NCBI GenBank assembly: GCA_963798435.1
Contig: CAWCTF010000004.1
Span: forward strand, 1,302,001 to 1,366,000
Source: JALHST01 sp963798435
GTDB lineage: Bacteria; Bacteroidota; Bacteroidia; Flavobacteriales; Flavobacteriaceae
Reading direction: 5' to 3'
Length of the DNA stretch: 64,000 nucleotides
The notes beneath the pieces were generated by a model that saw only the letters and a list, made by a program, of their open reading frames with translations, did no database searches and was not told where the DNA came from. The position numbers and the translations under genes are program-made. Below are positions 61,543-64,000 of the stretch, piece after piece (within the stretch, counting starts at the first letter, position 1; each line of letters opens with the position of its first letter).

Positions 61543-64000
61543 CTATTCCATAGGATGCATTTTTAATAACTCTTCTGCAGAATAGAAGCCGTTCTTGTCC
61601 TTGGTTTTTTCCCGAACTTCCTTCACCTTTTCAGGGGTTATCGGCGGGGCCGTATTGCCAAAGGTATTTCGAACATAGGTCAACACCGCGGCAACCTCGC
61701 TATCTTCTAACATACCACCAAAAGGGGTCATGGGTACCTGCCCCGGATAGGTTTTTCCAAGCACGTCTATTGGTCCCATAATTCCGTGTAAGGTCAATTT
61801 TATAAGCCGTTCTTCATTGCCGGTCGCCCAGGGCGATCCCGCCAAGGGCGGAAATTGGGAAGCACTAAGCCCCTTGCCGTCAGGCTGATGACAGGTGACA
61901 CAGAAGCCGTCCCGATGGTAGATTTCTTCCCCTTTTACGAAAAGATCTTTCGCGTCTCCTTTCAAATCGGTCTTTGATTTTCCAGAATCTGGATCTACTC
62001 CCAAATTATGTCCGTTTAAATGGGCTATGGCCGCATCATAGGGCAATTTCATCCAATCATCCAAGGGTTTTTTGCCAGCTTCCTCAACAATCGGCAACCC
62101 ACTCTCTGGTGGAAGCCAGGAAGCCGCGACCAGCGCTTCCAAACGTACCCGTGGGTTTTCGTCTTGGGCCGCCTGCATCAATAGTTCAGCCTGGTTCGGG
62201 ACTTGATGTCCTACATATCGTAAGACCCCCACGGCTGCAGTCCGCACCCTAAAATCCCGTGCATGCAATAGTTGAAGTAACAGATCGGCATCTACCTTGT
62301 CAAGACCCCAAGTAACCCATAGCGCTTCTAAAGCATGGTGCTCATATCGAGGATCGTTTTTATCCAAGCCCTTGACCCAGGTCGCCAGTTTTTCCAAAAC
62401 TTGTTCTGGATCTCGCCCGCGTAGCTCCCTTCTCGTACGGTAGCGGGTGCGATATTCAGGGAGTTTTAGATTTTCAAATAATTCCTCGATGGTGGCATCC
62501 ACGATTTTGGCGGGTTTAACCAAGGGGCGAGCGGGATAGGTCATTCTGTAGATCCGACCGTGTACATGATCTCGCAGCGGATCCCGGGCATTGTGCTGCA
62601 TATGCCCGATAAGGACATTGTGCCAATCTATAAAATAGAGCGAACCGTCAGGGGCGAACTCCATATCCACGGGGCGGAAATTGGCATCTGAGGCGGTCAT
62701 TAGGTCACCTCGAAATTTGCTGACATAGCCCGAAGAATTGGGGTCATCGATTAAGGTATGTTCCTTAGTGCCTAAAAACCCAATGGTATTATTAATCAAC
62801 AAGTCACCTTGAAGTTCGTCCGGAAAGTGTCTGCTATAGATAAATTCAAGTCCCGAAGTGGGTCGCACCATTTGATCTTTCTGGATGAGGTTCTTAGGCA
62901 GGGGAGAAGACTCCCCATACCGTGATTTGATCGTTCCCGGCATCATCCAAGTGACGTCAGGGCTCGAGGTATGCGCAAAGAAATCCTGTCCCCATTCATC
63001 AAAGGCGATGCCCCATGGGTTTGGTATCGGCAATTGCGCCGTGCGTTCCAAATAATGGCGTTGCGGACTATATCTATAAAATCCGCCATTGGTGGCCCGA
63101 ACCGGGCCATAGGCAGTTTCAACGTTGGTGTGTAAAAATACTCCCTCGCCCATATAGATGGCTCCTGAGGGATCTGCACAAAAGGCACTGATGGCGTGAT
63201 GCGTGTCGTGGTCATCGAAGCCACTCAGGATAATTTCCTTCGTGTCGGCCTTGTCATCCCCATCGGTGTCCTTGAACAATACCAGATTGGTACCCTGCGA
63301 AACATATACGCCCTCTGGGGCAAATTCGAAGCCAATGGCCAGGGAGAGCCCATCGACAAAAACAGTTTCCTTATCAGCTTTTCCATCATTATCAGTATCC
63401 TCTAAAATCAGCAATTTATCATTCGGTTTGCTATCGCCCGCACGGTAGTGCGGATAGCTCGGCATTACCCCGACCCATAGTCTGCCCTTGTTGTCAAAAG
63501 ATAATTGCGACGGATTCGCCAGGTCTGGAAATTCAACTTCGGAGGCGAACAATTCAAGTTTAAAACCTTTGGCCACCTTAATATGGTCAAGTGCTTCCTG
63601 GCCATAGAGGTATTTGAGATTTCCATGCCCATTGACCTCCTCATAATTCGTTTGAACTTCTGGAAGTTTTTTGGTTTTGGCATCAGCAGCGGCCAAATCG
63701 GTGGTTTTACCATGCACGGCATTCCAAATGGCCGTATCCCGATTCTTGGTCATTTGCCGAATTTTTTCAATCTCGTACGGATAATTAGCAGGGCCAAATG
63801 GATCATAGCGACGGCCATAAGCATGTACTCCGTTTGGAATCTTAAAATCGTTGTGCCAATACCAATTCTTGTCCATGACGGCTTCATTGACCAATTTTGA
63901 GTTCGTATAATCTACGGCGTCTTTCTTGCCGAAAATCGCATCTGCTAAGAGCTTGGCAAATTTCTGATATCCCAAATCGTCCAATTGGAATCCGTCGGCC
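61543..64000 (-). CDS. SGNH tail + propeller + HEAT + heme c protein (runs off right edge)
   Basis: The frame is open from the right edge, so the true start lies outside; 818 residues are visible. The first 25 (ADGFQLDDLGYQKFAKLLAD) look like the C-terminal end of an SGNH/GDSL hydrolase. The rest is a sorbosone-dehydrogenase-like propeller (about residues 140-480: PSQLSFDNKGRLWVGVMPSY, GIAFDEWGQDFFAH, MEFAPDGSLYFIDWHNV), HEAT-like repeats (500-670) and a cytochrome c domain with FCVTCHQPDGKG and axial Met in VPMTPFGG. This is the third PVC-type heme protein of the window, here fused to a hydrolase. It is convergent with rhaM. Confidence 0.9.
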   Translation of the reverse strand, partial: ADGFQLDDLGYQKFAKLLADAIFGKKDAVDYTNSKLVNEAVMDKNWYWHNDFKIPNGVHAYGRRYDPFGPANYPYEIEKIRQMTKNRDTAIWNAVHGKTTDLAAADAKTKKLPEVQTNYEEVNGHGNLKYLYGQEALDHIKVAKGFKLELFASEVEFPDLANPSQLSFDNKGRLWVGVMPSYPHYRAGDSKPNDKLLILEDTDNDGKADKETVFVDGLSLAIGFEFAPEGVYVSQGTNLVLFKDTDGDDKADTKEIILSGFDDHDTHHAISAFCADPSGAIYMGEGVFLHTNVETAYGPVRATNGGFYRYSPQRHYLERTAQLPIPNPWGIAFDEWGQDFFAHTSSPDVTWMMPGTIKSRYGESSPLPKNLIQKDQMVRPTSGLEFIYSRHFPDELQGDLLINNTIGFLGTKEHTLIDDPNSSGYVSKFRGDLMTASDANFRPVDMEFAPDGSLYFIDWHNVLIGHMQHNARDPLRDHVHGRIYRMTYPARPLVKPAKIVDATIEELFENLKLPEYRTRYRTRRELRGRDPEQVLEKLATWVKGLDKNDPRYEHHALEALWVTWGLDKVDADLLLQLLHARDFRVRTAAVGVLRYVGHQVPNQAELLMQAAQDENPRVRLEALVAASWLPPESGLPIVEEAGKKPLDDWMKLPYDAAIAHLNGHNLGVDPDSGKSKTDLKGDAKDLFVKGEEIYHRDGFCVTCHQPDGKGLSASQFPPLAGSPWATGNEERLIKLTLHGIMGPIDVLGKTYPGQVPMTPFGGMLEDSEVAAVLTYVRNTFGNTAPPITPEKVKEVREKTKDKNGFYSAEELLKMHPME

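Noticed and set aside
1..64000. tRNA, rRNA, insertion sequences, prophage, toxin-antitoxin or defence genes
   Set aside because: No cloverleaf-like sequence, transposase, integrase or nuclease-helicase defence cluster was seen; the HerA-like ATPase has no nuclease partner, and the GIY-YIG protein is a standard repair-type fusion.

Overview
The window looks like a chromosomal segment of a marine member of the Flavobacteriaceae (Bacteroidota). The reasons are the moderately AT-rich composition, the TAnnTTTG-type promoter elements in place of E. coli-like ones, many Bacteroidota-style lipoproteins, and the gene families present: DUF1343/NamZ, a VPS10-like propeller, YitT, a QueE of flavobacterial type, a DnaQ/GIY-YIG fusion, an S1 sulfatase, GH29, GH30, and heme c proteins of the propeller/HEAT/CxxCH type. 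I see no rRNA, tRNA, CRISPR array, transposase or phage gene.

Region 1 (1-16.4 kb) is mostly housekeeping and hypothetical genes. It holds the start of a secreted protein cut by the left edge, a small membrane protein, a minus-strand run YitT > alpha/beta hydrolase > VOC protein, a HerA-like ATPase with a small lipoprotein, queE, a metalloprotease lipoprotein, a methyltransferase, a YkgJ-type cysteine-cluster protein, a sterol-desaturase-like protein, a NamZ-type muramidase divergent from a LolC/E-like permease, a frameshifted PLP-dependent cysteine synthase-like gene, a CotH kinase lipoprotein, an aldose 1-epimerase-like gene and a Crp/Fnr regulator. Two blocks of degenerate heptamer-like repeats lie at about 6.3 and 8.6-8.8 kb.

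Region 2 (16.5-33 kb) has a DUF885-like protein, an APC permease and a frameshifted aldo/keto reductase-RidA fusion in one run. A large BNR/VPS10-type propeller, an alpha/beta hydrolase with a membrane tail and a DUF1080 lipoprotein follow. Then comes a sulfur-type module: a SulP transporter, an MBL-fold protein with two rhodanese domains, a DUF2892 protein and three tiny single- or double-span membrane proteins. The region ends with the DnaQ/GIY-YIG exonuclease.

Region 3 (33.4-64 kb) is a large carbohydrate-catabolism locus without SusC/SusD in view. It begins with GH30, an S1 sulfatase, a TIM-barrel glycosidase-like protein and a GH29 fucosidase, followed by a minus-strand pair (TIM-barrel isomerase > SDR). 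From 43.0 to 61.2 kb every gene lies on the plus strand with short gaps or overlaps: an IlvD/Edd sugar-acid dehydratase, a GntP permease, two heme c propeller proteins (one fused to a DUF6807/PmoA-like domain), a GH88-like hydrolase, an Old Yellow Enzyme-type oxidoreductase, an SDR, DUF3311 plus a sodium:solute symporter, PAP2, an amidohydrolase lipoprotein, a CBM9-like protein and an L-rhamnose mutarotase-family protein. A third heme c protein, preceded by an SGNH-hydrolase tail, runs off the right edge. My reading, which is inference, is that sulfated, fucose- or uronate-containing glycans are trimmed outside or in the periplasm, sugars may be oxidised by the heme proteins, and the acids are imported by GntP/SSS and broken down by the dehydratase, SDRs and OYE.

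Four otherwise intact genes (12.5, 19.6, 46.1 and 54.0 kb) each carry a single-base indel in a short homopolymer. This points more to consensus errors than to four separate gene deaths, but it cannot be settled from the sequence alone.
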